Positions 34,563 through 43,457 are shown, numbered from the stretch's first letter. The stretch is DNA of 64,000 bases from Streptomyces spirodelae (GCF_017676385.1 NZ_JAFFZN010000014.1:1-64000), one strand, 5' to 3'. The notes: generated by a model from the sequence alone, not told the origin. A program made the numbers and translations.

Positions 34563-35621
34563 ATGACCGTCCGTATGACACGCTCCAGGCACCCCCACGA
34601 CGACGCCCCCGACACCACCGCCGAGTTCCGCCGCATCGCCGAACTGCCCGAAGGGCCCGAGAAGGAAGAACTCCGCCAGCGCGTGGTGCGGGCCTGGATG
34701 CCCATGGCGGGGCGGCTGGCCAGGCACTTCCGCAACCGCGGCGAGGCTCTGGAGGACCTCGAACAGGTGGCCGCGCTCGGTCTGGTGAAGGCCGTCGCAC
34801 GCTACGACATCTCGCGGGGCTGCGCCTTCGAGAGCTTCGCGGTGCCGACCATCGTCGGCGAGGTGAAACGGCACTTCCGCGATCACATGTGGGGCCTGCA
34901 CGTGCCCCGGCGGGTCCAGGAACTCCGCAACCGGGTGCGCAGCAGCCAGCGGGAACTGAGCCACACCCTGGACGGGCGCAGCCCGTCGGTGCGGCGGATC
35001 GCCGAGCACTGCGGCCTCAGCGAGGAGGACGTACTGCTGGGCCTGGAGGCGCTGGAGAGCTACAACACGCTGTCCCTGGACGCCGAATTCCCCGGCGCCG
35101 ACGACGGTTACTCCCTGGCCGACACCCTCGGGGACGCCGAGCCCGGCTTCGACAAGGTCGTCTACCGCGAGGCCGTCAAGCCGCGGCTGGCCCGGCTGCC
35201 CGAGCGGGAACGGCGCATCCTGTACATGCGGTTCTTCTGCGACATGACCCAGAGCCGGATCGCCGAGCAGCTGGGTATCTCCCAGATGCACGTCTCCCGG
35301 CTCATCAGCCGGACGTGCCGCCGCATCCACCACGAGGTCGAAGCCGACCGGCGCCTCGACCGCGAGATCTCCCCAGGCGAGCGTGCGTCCACACAGCACG
35401 AGGCGGCACGCCAGGAGAGCGCCCGCCAGGAGAGCGCCCGCCAGGAGAGCGCCCGCCAGGAGAGCGCACGGCATGAGCCGGCACGGCATGAGCCGGCACG
35501 GCATGAGCCGGCGCGGCGCGAGCCGGCACGGCCAGGTGCCGTACGGCGCGGAGCGCACAGCCGCGAGGCCACCCGTGCGCACCGCGCACACCGTGCGCAC
35601 ACCGGCCGCGCCGCCGCCTGA
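34563..35621 (+). CDS. SigB/SigF-family RNA polymerase sigma factor with repetitive C-terminal tail
   Basis: Stress/development-type sigma factor. Residues about 20-265 are a complete SigF-family unit: region 2 (EDLEQVAALGLVKAVARYD, FAVPTIVGEVKRHFRDHMW), region 3 (RVQELRNRV to EEDVLLGLEAL), and region 4 with helix-turn-helix QSRIAEQLGISQMHVSRLI. Family members end there, near 260-290 aa. Here the 352-aa chain continues with a tail: ARQES four times, ARHEP three times, then ARREP and RAH repeats (residues about 282-350). GC use does not change in the tail. ATG 34563 has GGGAG 8 nt upstream. Promoters on both sides suggest it governs itself and the divergent CBS gene. Confidence 0.93.
   Translation: MTVRMTRSRHPHDDAPDTTAEFRRIAELPEGPEKEELRQRVVRAWMPMAGRLARHFRNRGEALEDLEQVAALGLVKAVARYDISRGCAFESFAVPTIVGEVKRHFRDHMWGLHVPRRVQELRNRVRSSQRELSHTLDGRSPSVRRIAEHCGLSEEDVLLGLEALESYNTLSLDAEFPGADDGYSLADTLGDAEPGFDKVVYREAVKPRLARLPERERRILYMRFFCDMTQSRIAEQLGISQMHVSRLISRTCRRIHHEVEADRRLDREISPGERASTQHEAARQESARQESARQESARQESARHEPARHEPARHEPARREPARPGAVRRGAHSREATRAHRAHRAHTGRAAA
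35406..35528. repeat. 15-bp in-frame tandem repeats in the sigma-factor gene
   Basis: Four near-identical units GCCCGCCAGGAGAGC (ARQES), then three units GCACGGCATGAGCCG (ARHEP) and a degenerate copy (ARREP). The unit is a multiple of 3, so copy-number change would lengthen or shorten the tail without a frameshift. Confidence 0.9.
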
Positions 35622-35766
35622 CCAGCAGCCCGTGCCGGTGCGCGGACCGGCACGGGGACGATTGCCGTGAGCGCCGTATGGCACGTGTCGCCGCTGCCGG
35701 TGTGACCCCCGTCTGCCAAGGTGTACGCAAGAAAGGTTGTCCGATAAGCGGCGGAGGCGGGAACTG

Positions 35767-37035
35767 ATGCGGCGCACGGACCAGGGTGACGGAGGGCACG
35801 CGAGCCCGCTCGCGGACCGGTCCGCGGCCGCCGTGCGCGAGGCGGCGTGCGGCTACTGGCACCGGCGCGGCCTGTCGGCCGAACCGGCGCGGGTCGCCGT
35901 CGCGCCCGGTGTTCCCCTGCTGCTGCTCGCCGTGCTCGCGGCCGCGGGCGCAGGAGAACCCGGGCGCGGCAGCGTGCTGCTCCCGCACCCGTGTACGCGC
36001 TGGTACGCGCAGCAGGCGCGGCTGCTCGGCCGGGCGGTGCACACGGTGCCGGTCCCCGCGGAGAGCGGCGGCATCCCTGACCCGTTCGCGCTGCTGGAGG
36101 CCGTGCGCAGGACCCGTGACGCGGGCGAAGTGCCGCAGGCCCTGGTGGTCTCCGTGGCCGACGACGTCACCGGGACGGCCCCGCCGCCCGAACTGCTGCA
36201 CGAGGTGTGCGAGGCCGCCGTCGCCGAGGGCTTGCTGATCGTCAGTGACGAGACGTGGCGCGACACCTCGCACGACCCGCACGACACCGTCATCGTCAGC
36301 CCGGCCGAGATCCTCGCCGAGGCGGGCAGGGCCGACCAGGTCGTGGTGCTCGCCGGTCTCGACGCCGCGTTCGAGGCGGAGTCCGGGGCCCCGTCCGGCG
36401 GCGCCCGCGGCGCCGCTCCGCACCGGCCGGGACCGGCTCCCGGCATCGCACGGTTCCCCGCCACGGGCCGCGGCCGGCTGCTGGGCGAACGGGCGCAAGA
36501 GGTGCTGGACACGCTCCGTGCCGACCTGCCCGACCCGCTCGCCCAGACGGCTGCCGAGGCGCTGCGGGAGCCCGCCGAGCTGCTCTCCCGCCGCGCCACC
36601 GCGGCCCGGTGGTACGGCGGCCTGGCCCGTGCCCTGCACCGGGCGGTCACCGACGCCGGAGCGCTGTGCCGGCCCCCGCATCTGGGACGCCACCTGTACG
36701 CCGACCTCGACCCGTTCCGGCCCCGCCTGGCCGCGCGCGGTATCACCGACGCGCCGGGGCTGGAGGCCGAACTGGTGCGTCGGCTCGGCCCCTACGCGCT
36801 GGGCGGGCACCGCTTCGGTGACGATCCGCGCGAGCTGCGGGTCCAGCTGACCACGGAGCTGCCCGCCGCCGCCCTCCCGCGCTCCGGCCGGGGCCGGAGC
36901 GCAGGTCAGGCGGTCGATGAGGGAGGCACGGAGGTGGCTGCCGCGACGGCCCCGGGGGAATTGCCAGGCGTGGCCGAGACGTTGGCACGGGTGCAGTCGG
37001 TGCTGGTCGACCTCACGGATGGGAGTCCTCAGTAG
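35767..37035 (+). CDS. Class I/II aminotransferase-fold protein lacking the PLP lysine
   Basis: 422-aa protein with the outline of a fold-type I aminotransferase: a glycine-rich cofactor loop region (VAVAPGVPLLLLAVLAAAGA), an Asp segment (LIVSDETW, the place of the PLP-binding aspartate), and the C-terminal domain (ARGITDAPGLEAELV to FGDDPRELRVQL). The product contains no lysine from the ATG at 35767 to its end, so the Schiff-base lysine is absent; the expected site falls in VVVLAGLDAAFEAESGAP. It cannot be a normal transaminase. ATG 35767 has GGAGG 9 nt upstream; TTG 35737 is an alternative and would add a single lysine at position 4. The MBL gene follows immediately. Confidence 0.75.
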   Translation: MRRTDQGDGGHASPLADRSAAAVREAACGYWHRRGLSAEPARVAVAPGVPLLLLAVLAAAGAGEPGRGSVLLPHPCTRWYAQQARLLGRAVHTVPVPAESGGIPDPFALLEAVRRTRDAGEVPQALVVSVADDVTGTAPPPELLHEVCEAAVAEGLLIVSDETWRDTSHDPHDTVIVSPAEILAEAGRADQVVVLAGLDAAFEAESGAPSGGARGAAPHRPGPAPGIARFPATGRGRLLGERAQEVLDTLRADLPDPLAQTAAEALREPAELLSRRATAARWYGGLARALHRAVTDAGALCRPPHLGRHLYADLDPFRPRLAARGITDAPGLEAELVRRLGPYALGGHRFGDDPRELRVQLTTELPAAALPRSGRGRSAGQAVDEGGTEVAAATAPGELPGVAETLARVQSVLVDLTDGSPQ

Positions 37036-38340
37036 ATGACCGAACGGACCGGGCAGCCCTCCGAGCGCTCATCCCTGCCCGAGGGAGCCGCCGCCTCGGA
37101 AACCCCCGAGACGGCCGAGACCCCGTCGGCCGGTACGAGCCCTGACGGCGCAGGCTCCGACGGCGCGGGCTCCGACAGCGCGAACGCCATCGGGACGAGC
37201 CCCAACGGGACGAGCCCCAGCGGGACGGACGCCAACGGGACGAGCGCCACCGGGCGGGCACCGACATCCCACGGCGCGGGTGCCTCCTGCTGTGCCGGGG
37301 GCGGTGGCCCCGCCGGTCCCACCGACGTGCTGCTCCAGCCCCCGCCGCCCGCGCTCTCCCCGCCACGTCCGGTCGGTGCCCGCCGGATCTGGCCCCGCTC
37401 GTTCGCCGACCGGCTCACCTCGCCCCTGCCGGGGGTCCGTGCGATGGCCCGGCTCGCCCGCGAGGGCGCCATGCGGCCGATCGGCACCGCGCTCGCCGAG
37501 GAGATCCCCAAGCTCCCCTTCGAGCCCGGACCCATCCCCGACCCTGGGTCCGACGGCGTCTCCGTCACCTGGGCGGGGCACGCGAGCTGGGTGGTGAGGA
37601 TCGGCGGTCTGACGGTGCTGACCGACCCGGTCTGGTCGCGGAAGATCCTCGGCACCCCGGCGCGCATCACGCCCGTCGGGGTGGCCTGGCAGGATCTGCC
37701 GAGGGTCGACGCCGTCGTCATCTCGCACAACCACTACGACCATCTCGACGTCCCCACCCTGCGCAGACTCCCGCGCTCCACCCCGCTGTTCGTACCGGCC
37801 GGGCTCGGCGCCTGGTGCCGCAAGCGCGGCTTCACCACCGTCACCGAGCTCGACTGGTGGGAGGGCGCCCAGCTGCCGACGCCCGAGGGGGAGCGGGTCC
37901 GCTTCGACTTCGTGCCCGCGCACCACTGGTCCAAGCGCACCCTCACCGACACCTGCCGCTCCCTGTGGGGCGGCTGGGTGCTGACGGACCGGCACGGGCA
38001 GCGCGTCTACTTCGCGGGCGACACCGGATACGGGCACTGGTTCGGCGAGATCGGCCGCCGCTACCCCGGCATCGACCTGGCCCTGCTGCCCATCGGCGCC
38101 TACGACCCGCGCTGGATGCTGCGCCCCGTGCACACCGACCCGGAAGAAGCCGTCGTGGCCTGTCAGGACCTGGGCGCGCGCCGGATGGCGCCGATGCACT
38201 GGTCCACGTTCCTGCTCTCGGCCGAGCCGCCGCTGGAGCCGCTCACCAGGGTGCGGGCCGCGTGGCGAAAGTCCGAACGCCCCCGCGAGGACCTGTGGGA
38301 CCTCCCGGTGGGCGCCTCCCGCGTGCTGGAGCCGGCGTAA
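37036..38340 (+). CDS. MBL-fold metallohydrolase, NAPE-PLD-like
   Basis: 434-aa zinc hydrolase. The N-terminal 95 residues are a Gly/Ser/Thr/Asn-rich low-complexity region with repeated GTSPNGTSPSGT-like units. The catalytic part has VTWAGHASWVV, the metal motif SHNHYDHLD (HxHxDH), FVPAHHW, YFAGDTGY and MAPMHW. This set is typical of the bacterial NAPE-phospholipase-D-like group, which acts on phospholipid-type phosphodiesters. The substrate is inferred. ATG 37036 follows the aminotransferase-fold stop without a gap (TAG-ATG). Confidence 0.88.
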   Translation: MTERTGQPSERSSLPEGAAASETPETAETPSAGTSPDGAGSDGAGSDSANAIGTSPNGTSPSGTDANGTSATGRAPTSHGAGASCCAGGGGPAGPTDVLLQPPPPALSPPRPVGARRIWPRSFADRLTSPLPGVRAMARLAREGAMRPIGTALAEEIPKLPFEPGPIPDPGSDGVSVTWAGHASWVVRIGGLTVLTDPVWSRKILGTPARITPVGVAWQDLPRVDAVVISHNHYDHLDVPTLRRLPRSTPLFVPAGLGAWCRKRGFTTVTELDWWEGAQLPTPEGERVRFDFVPAHHWSKRTLTDTCRSLWGGWVLTDRHGQRVYFAGDTGYGHWFGEIGRRYPGIDLALLPIGAYDPRWMLRPVHTDPEEAVVACQDLGARRMAPMHWSTFLLSAEPPLEPLTRVRAAWRKSERPREDLWDLPVGASRVLEPA

Positions 38341-38346
38341 CTGCAC

Positions 38347-39069
38347 TCACGCCGCGTCAGGCCGCGATCCGCGCACCCGGCGCCACACCGACGGAGCGGC
38401 GCTCACCACCAGCGTCAGCGCGACGGCGGCGGCGATGCCCTCCCAGGGCCGGGGGAAGAGTGAGCCGCCCGCGACGCCGATGAGCTGGTAGACGGCGGCC
38501 CACGCGAGGCACGCCAGCACATCGCCGCGCGCGAACTCCCGCATCCGCATACGTGCCAGCAGACAGGCGAGCATCACCGGGATGCGCCCGGCCGGGATCA
38601 GCCGGGAGACCACCAGCACCGCCACCCCGTGCTCGCGCAGTCGCGCGTCGGCCTGCGCGAGCCGCTCCGGCGCGGCCCGCTCGCGCAGCGCCGTCAGCCA
38701 GCGCGAGCCGTTCTTGGAGCCGATTCCGCGCCTGCCAAGCCAGTACAGGCCCAGGTCGCCGAGGAAGGCGGCCAGGGAAGCGATACCGAAGACGGAGAGC
38801 AGGGCGAACACCGGCAGGTTCTGGTGCAGCGCCACCACGGCGGCGCCGCTCACCAGCGCCCCGGTCGGCACGACGGGCACCAGCGAACCGAGCACCACCA
38901 GCAGGAACAACGAGGGGTAGCCCAGCGCCTGGGGGTCCCACCCGGCCGGAGTCCCCCAGCTACCGCTGGGAGGTGCCCCCAGGGGGAGGGTGGACATGGG
39001 CGGGGGCACCACCGTCTCGGAGACGGTGTGGGCGACCGCGCCCAGACCGCCCGAGAGCGTACCGCTCAC
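38347..39069 (-). CDS. DedA/VTT-family membrane protein (second copy)
   Basis: 240-aa polytopic membrane protein with DedA features: VVLGSLVPVVPTGALVSGAAV, LGDLGLYWLGRRGI, VSRLIPAGRIPVMLACLL and the last helix pair. It is shorter in the first conserved block than the copy at 27565. The N-terminal 40 residues are partly encoded by a dispersed repeat (38952-38993), so the true start may be ATG 38997 instead of 39069. The start at 39069 overlaps the neighbouring MBL stop by 4 bp, favouring co-translation. Confidence 0.85.
   Translation of the reverse strand: MSGTLSGGLGAVAHTVSETVVPPPMSTLPLGAPPSGSWGTPAGWDPQALGYPSLFLLVVLGSLVPVVPTGALVSGAAVVALHQNLPVFALLSVFGIASLAAFLGDLGLYWLGRRGIGSKNGSRWLTALRERAAPERLAQADARLREHGVAVLVVSRLIPAGRIPVMLACLLARMRMREFARGDVLACLAWAAVYQLIGVAGGSLFPRPWEGIAAAVALTLVVSAAPSVWRRVRGSRPDAA
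38952..38993. repeat. Dispersed GC-rich repeat, copy 1
   Basis: TCCCCCAGC followed by a 6-10 nt variable part and GGGAGGTGCCCCCAGGG. A second copy lies at 55585-55629 in the same orientation, with the same core. This copy is inside the dedA-like coding region and encodes GAPPSGSWG. Confidence 0.65.
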
Positions 39070-39842
39070 CTGTTCGCCTCCAGCCGCACGCTCTGACCGT
39101 GCTCCAGCAGATGCACGGTGACCTCGGGGGCCGGCCGCGCCGCCAGCCGCTTGAACTCGGTGCCGGGGGAGTGGAACTCGTGCGGCCTGACCGCGTCGAG
39201 GCCGACCGGCCAGTAGGTGCCGAAGTGCACCGGTACCGCGCTGCGCGGCCGCAACCGGGCCAGCGCCTCGGCGGCCCGCCGCGCGTCCAGATGGCCCTCG
39301 CCGAGGAAGGGGCCCCAGCCGCCGACCGGGAGCAGCGCCGTGTCCACCTCGCCGACCACCTCCGCCATCCCGTCGAACAGCCCGGTGTCACCGGCGAAGT
39401 AGGTGCGCTCCTCACCGGTCACGACGAAGCCCAGCGCGGGCGATATGTGCGGCCCCACGGGCAGCCGCCGCCCGTCGTGCGCGGCGGGCACGGCGCGTAC
39501 GGTGACCGGCCCCTCGGCGATCTCGTCGCCGGGGGCCGCCTCGATCAGCTCCAGCGGTGGCGCCAGCCGCCGCAGCCCCGGCACCGCGCGCGGCGCGCCG
39601 CGCGGTACGACGACGCGGGTGCCGGGCGCCAGCTTGGCCAGCGACCCCAGGTGCAGGTGGTCGGCGTGCAGATGCGAGACGAGCACCAGGTCGGCGCGGG
39701 CCACCTCGGGCGGCGGCAGCGCGCCGCGACGGCGCCGCAGGTGGGCGAGGCGGCGCACCAGCAGCGGGTCGGTCAGCACCGTGACCCCCGAGTCCCGCAC
39801 GGTGGCGGTGGCGTGCCCCCACCAGGTGACCTCGACCGGCAC
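39066..39842 (-). CDS. MBL-fold metallohydrolase (UlaG/UPF0173-like)
   Basis: 258-aa zinc hydrolase with VTWWGHATATV, VTVLTDP, the metal motif SHLHADHLH (HxHxDH), VPAAHDGR, YFAGDTGLF and the C-terminal VPVHFGTYW. The arrangement matches the small RNase-Z-like/UlaG group that hydrolyses phosphodiester or lactone bonds. The start GTG at 39842 has AAGGAG 6 nt upstream. It is the first gene of a two-gene unit with the dedA-like gene (4-bp overlap). Confidence 0.88.
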   Translation of the reverse strand: MPVEVTWWGHATATVRDSGVTVLTDPLLVRRLAHLRRRRGALPPPEVARADLVLVSHLHADHLHLGSLAKLAPGTRVVVPRGAPRAVPGLRRLAPPLELIEAAPGDEIAEGPVTVRAVPAAHDGRRLPVGPHISPALGFVVTGEERTYFAGDTGLFDGMAEVVGEVDTALLPVGGWGPFLGEGHLDARRAAEALARLRPRSAVPVHFGTYWPVGLDAVRPHEFHSPGTEFKRLAARPAPEVTVHLLEHGQSVRLEANR

Positions 39843-40041
39843 GTGCTCTCCTTCCCCGGGTCATCCGCACTGGTACGGCATCCACGAGCCTATGCCTTCG
39901 CCTGCCGGCCTGGAGGACCGCGCCCCGTCAGGGCGCGGGCTGCACCCCTTTCCCGCCCCCCGGAGGCGGACGCGGAGACGGACGAGGCTGTGCAAAAGTG
40001 GAGGTTGTCCCATCAGCCGTGCGGGAGGTGACCTGACGGAC

Positions 40042-42210
40042 GTGCACGTCTCACGCATACCGTGGCGCCGCCTCGGAGCCACTGCGCTGCGCGTCGGCGC
40101 CGTCTGGCTGGCCAGCACCCTCACGATGCTCGTACTCGCCGGGGTGCTGCCGGACTTCGGACTCCAGTCCGCCGGCGGCGACAGCGCCACCGTCATCGGT
40201 GTCACCGCGGCAGCCGGCGCCGGCGCCTTCGGGCTGCTGAGCGCCCTGGTGTGGCCGCTGCTGGTGCGCGCCTTCCTGCTGGTGCCGGCGCTGGTCCTCG
40301 GGCTGCTGGTCTTCTTCCTCAACGGGTCCCTGCTGTGGCTCGCCCTCTCCCTGATCCCCTACGGCCGGGGCAGCGCGGATCCGACGATGGCCGTCGTGGT
40401 GGCCGCCGCCATGTCCGCGGCCTCCTCGGCGACCAACGCGTTCCTGGCCGTACGGGACGACCGCGCCTACCGCCACCGGCTCGCCCGGATAGCGGGCCGC
40501 AGAAGGCGCAGGGAGGGCCAGGGCGCACCGCCCACCACGCCGGGCACGGTCTTCCTCCAGCTCGACGGGCTCGGGTACGCGGTGCTCAGGGAGGCGCTGG
40601 CAGCGCCGGAGGGCGGGGAGCCGCTGATGCCCGCCGTCGCCGCGCTGTGCGGGCGCACCCACCGGCTCACCCGCTGGCGCACCGACTGGTCCAGCCAGAC
40701 CGGCGCCAGCCAGCTCGGCATCCTGCACGGCAGCAACGAGGACGTGCCCGCCTTCCGCTGGTACGAGAAGGAGACCGGCGAGATCGTCGTCAGCAACCGG
40801 CCCACCAGCGCCGTCGAACTCCAGCGCCGCGCTGTCGAGCGCACCGGCGATCTCGGGCTGCTGGCGCGGGACGGCGCCAGCCGCGGCAATCTGTTCACCG
40901 GCGGCGCCCGGCAGAACGCGCTGGTCCTCTCCGTCTCGGCACGCCGCGGCAAGGAGACCCGCTCGCGCGCCGGGTACTTCGCCTACTTCTCCGACCCCGC
41001 CAACGCCACCAGGACCGTCGTCTCCTTCGTCGCGGAGGTGGTCCGCGAGATCGTCCAGTCCACCCGGGCGCTGCTGCGCCGCGAACGGCCGCGGGTGGGC
41101 CGGGGCGGGCTGTACCCGTTCGTCCGCGCTTTCGCCACCGTCGTCGAACGGGACGTGGTGGTGGCCGCCGTCCTCGGCGACATGCTCAGCTGCCGTACCG
41201 CCGTCTACGCCGACCTGGTCGGCTACGACGAGGTGGCGCACCACTCGGGGCCGCGCGGCCGGGACACCCGGCAGGTGCTGCGCCGGCTGGACCGGTCGGT
41301 GCAGTTGATCGCCAAGGTCGCCGAGCGCGCCCCGCGCCGGTACCGTCTCGTGCTCTTGTCCGATCACGGCCAGAGCCCCGGTGAGAGCTTCGAGGATGCC
41401 TACGGGCTGACGCTGGAGGACCTGGTGCGCGCCGGCAGCGGCCTCCGGGTGCCGCGCCGCGCCGGGCGCACCGTCAGCGGCTCGGAGGCGCGTACGGCGG
41501 CGCGTGCCGCACTGCGCCGCCCCGAGGACTCGGGTCAGGAGGGGCCGCGTACGCCGCGGCGCGACACCGGCCCCGTCGTACTGGCCTCCGGCAACCTGGG
41601 CCTGATCTCCTTCCCCGACCAGTCCGGGCGGCTGACCCGCGAACGCATCGACGAGCTGCGCCCGGCGCTGCTGCCCACGCTCGCCGAGCACCCGGGCATC
41701 GGCTTCGTCCTGGTGCACAGCGCCGAGCACGGGCCCGTGGCGCTGGGCGCGGGCGGCTGTGAGCACCGGCTGGAGACCGGGGAGGTGGTCGGGCCACGGG
41801 ACCCGCTGGCCGTGTTCGGCCCGGGTGCGGCCGAGGCGGTGCTGCGTACGGCGCGGTTCCCGCACGCGGCGGACATCATGGTCAACTCCGCGTTCGATCC
41901 GCTCACCGGGGCCGTGCACGCCTTCGAGGAGCAGATCGGCTCGCACGGCGGGCTGGGCGGCGAACAGAGCGAGGCGTTCCTGCTGTCGCCGCTGGAGCTG
42001 TCGCCGCCGGTGGAGCCGGGCCGGGAGCTGGTCGGCGCTGAGGCCGTGCACCGGGTGCTGCGGCGCTGGCTCGCCGAGTCGGCCGAGCCCGGCCTGCCGG
42101 AAGGAGTGGAAGGGCCGGAGGGACCGGAGGGGACCGCCCGCGTCCCGACCCCGCACACCCCGCACACCCCGCACGCGCCGGACTCGCTGCCGGTGGTCCC
42201 CCGCGCCTGA
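40042..42210 (+). CDS. Phage-holin-like membrane domain fused to alkaline-phosphatase-family domain
   Basis: 722-aa membrane-anchored protein. Residues about 10-130 hold four hydrophobic helices of the phage-holin-4-like type. From about 165 the alkaline-phosphatase/type-I phosphodiesterase fold follows, with VFLQLDGLGYAVL, DWSSQTGASQLGILHG (nucleophile region), YADLVGYDEVAHHSGPRGRD, VLLSDHGQSPGESF and ENQIGSHGGLGGE-like EEQIGSHGGLGG. All expected metal-ligand segments are present. The role may be lipid headgroup or polyphosphate ester cleavage at the membrane; unknown. GTG 40042 has GGGAGG about 13 nt upstream. The tail is a PHT/PHA repeat. Confidence 0.87.
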   Translation: MHVSRIPWRRLGATALRVGAVWLASTLTMLVLAGVLPDFGLQSAGGDSATVIGVTAAAGAGAFGLLSALVWPLLVRAFLLVPALVLGLLVFFLNGSLLWLALSLIPYGRGSADPTMAVVVAAAMSAASSATNAFLAVRDDRAYRHRLARIAGRRRRREGQGAPPTTPGTVFLQLDGLGYAVLREALAAPEGGEPLMPAVAALCGRTHRLTRWRTDWSSQTGASQLGILHGSNEDVPAFRWYEKETGEIVVSNRPTSAVELQRRAVERTGDLGLLARDGASRGNLFTGGARQNALVLSVSARRGKETRSRAGYFAYFSDPANATRTVVSFVAEVVREIVQSTRALLRRERPRVGRGGLYPFVRAFATVVERDVVVAAVLGDMLSCRTAVYADLVGYDEVAHHSGPRGRDTRQVLRRLDRSVQLIAKVAERAPRRYRLVLLSDHGQSPGESFEDAYGLTLEDLVRAGSGLRVPRRAGRTVSGSEARTAARAALRRPEDSGQEGPRTPRRDTGPVVLASGNLGLISFPDQSGRLTRERIDELRPALLPTLAEHPGIGFVLVHSAEHGPVALGAGGCEHRLETGEVVGPRDPLAVFGPGAAEAVLRTARFPHAADIMVNSAFDPLTGAVHAFEEQIGSHGGLGGEQSEAFLLSPLELSPPVEPGRELVGAEAVHRVLRRWLAESAEPGLPEGVEGPEGPEGTARVPTPHTPHTPHAPDSLPVVPRA

Positions 42211-42280
42211 GGTGCTCCTGCCCGAGGTGCCCTTCCCGGAGGGGCGCCCTTCCCGAAGGTGCCCCTCCCGGAGACGCCCC
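42211..42280. terminator. Convergent intergenic hairpin-rich region
   Basis: Imperfect direct and inverted repeats built from CCCTTCCCGGAGGGGCG-like units lie between the converging phosphatase and desaturase genes. It probably works as a bidirectional terminator; no U-tract. Confidence 0.45.
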
Positions 42281-43357
42281 TCAAGCGGACCGGGAGTCCT
42301 CACGGAGCGGGGCGCCCACCTCGCGCAGGTGGGTCAGGGCTTCGCGCCACGAGGCGATCAGCCCCGTCTCGTGGTACGGGACGCCGATCTCCGCGCAGTA
42401 GTCGCGCACCAGCGGCCGCGCCTTGCGCAGATGCGGGGTCGGCATGCTGGGGAAGAGGTGGTGCTCGATCTGGTAGTTGAGGCCGCCGAGAGCCAGGTCG
42501 GTGAGGAGTCCGCCGCGCACATTGCGCGAGGTGAGGACCTGGCGGCGCAGAAAGTCCGGCCGCTCGTCGCCCTTGAGGGTGGGCATGCCCTTGTGGTTGG
42601 GCGCGAAGATGCTGCCCAGGTAGACGCCGAAGACGGCGTGGTGGACGAAGAGCACCGCGAAGGCCATACCGACCGGCAGTGCCCAGAACAGCGCACCCAG
42701 ATACGCGGCGGTGTGCACCAGCAGCAGCCCGCCCTCCAGCCACCTGCGCTTCATGTGCGGCCGGCCCAGCGCGCGGAAGCTGGAGACGTGCAGGTTGAAC
42801 CCTTCCAGCGTCAGCAGCGGGAAGAACAGCGCGGCCTGGTGGCGCCCGATGAACCGGGGCAGCCCACGTGCCTCGGCCGCCTGCTCCCGCGACCAGACCA
42901 GGATGTCGGGCGCGACGTCGGGGTCCAGGTCCTCGTGGTTGGGGTTGGCGTGGTGCCGCGTGTGCTTGTTCATCCACCAGCCGTACGACATCCCTATGCA
43001 CAGGTTGCCGACCGCGCGGCCGAACACCTCGCCGGCCCGGCGGCCGCGGAATACCTGGCGGTGCGCCAGATCGTGGGCGACCAGCGCGAGCTGGCCGTAG
43101 ACCACGCCCAGGTACGCGGCGACGGCGAGCTGCCACCAGGAGGTGCCCACGGTGAACAGGGCCACCCATCCGGCGGCGAACGCCAGCCCGACGAGGGTGA
43201 GGCGTACGGCGTAGTAGAGGGGCCTGCGGTTCATCAGCCCGGCCGCCGAGATCCGGGCGGAGAGCCGCGAGAAGTCGCTGCCCTGCCGCCGGGCGTCCGG
43301 TGTGCGGCCGTGGCCGGGCGCTGTCCGCGACTGCGGTGCGTCGATGGCTGTCGTCAT
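42281..43357 (-). CDS. Membrane fatty acid desaturase (acyl-CoA/acyl-lipid)
   Basis: 358-aa di-iron desaturase. The three histidine boxes are HDLAHRQ, HTRHH and QIEHHLFP; the last fits front-end/acyl-lipid desaturases. Hydrophobic segments lie at about 50-95 and 195-240. It introduces a double bond into membrane acyl chains using O2 and ferredoxin/reductase partners not seen here. ATG 43357 is preceded by GAAGG 10 nt upstream. A perfect palindrome 83 bp upstream is a likely operator. Confidence 0.93.
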   Translation of the reverse strand: MTTAIDAPQSRTAPGHGRTPDARRQGSDFSRLSARISAAGLMNRRPLYYAVRLTLVGLAFAAGWVALFTVGTSWWQLAVAAYLGVVYGQLALVAHDLAHRQVFRGRRAGEVFGRAVGNLCIGMSYGWWMNKHTRHHANPNHEDLDPDVAPDILVWSREQAAEARGLPRFIGRHQAALFFPLLTLEGFNLHVSSFRALGRPHMKRRWLEGGLLLVHTAAYLGALFWALPVGMAFAVLFVHHAVFGVYLGSIFAPNHKGMPTLKGDERPDFLRRQVLTSRNVRGGLLTDLALGGLNYQIEHHLFPSMPTPHLRKARPLVRDYCAEIGVPYHETGLIASWREALTHLREVGAPLREDSRSA

Positions 43358-43439
43358 GCCCTCGAGCCTTCCGGTTGCGGGCTGCGGCCGACATCCGCGC
43401 AGCACGCCTATCGGAGCGGGTGTCTGGCCTCCCGTCCGG

Positions 43440-43457
43440 GGTGTAGCCAGCTACACC
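43440..43457. promoter_or_regulatory. Perfect palindromic operator upstream of the desaturase
   Basis: GGTGTAGC-CA-GCTACACC, 8-bp perfect arms and a 2-nt centre. It is too short a loop for a hairpin and sits in the 150-bp gap before the desaturase gene. Size and symmetry fit a TetR- or GntR-type repressor site. Confidence 0.65.

Noticed and set aside
35406..35528. CRISPR or intergenic repeat array
   Set aside because: Repeats are in frame inside the sigma-factor gene and encode a pentapeptide tail.
40051..42303. 750-codon minus-strand open frame
   Set aside because: Shadow of the holin-phosphatase gene.
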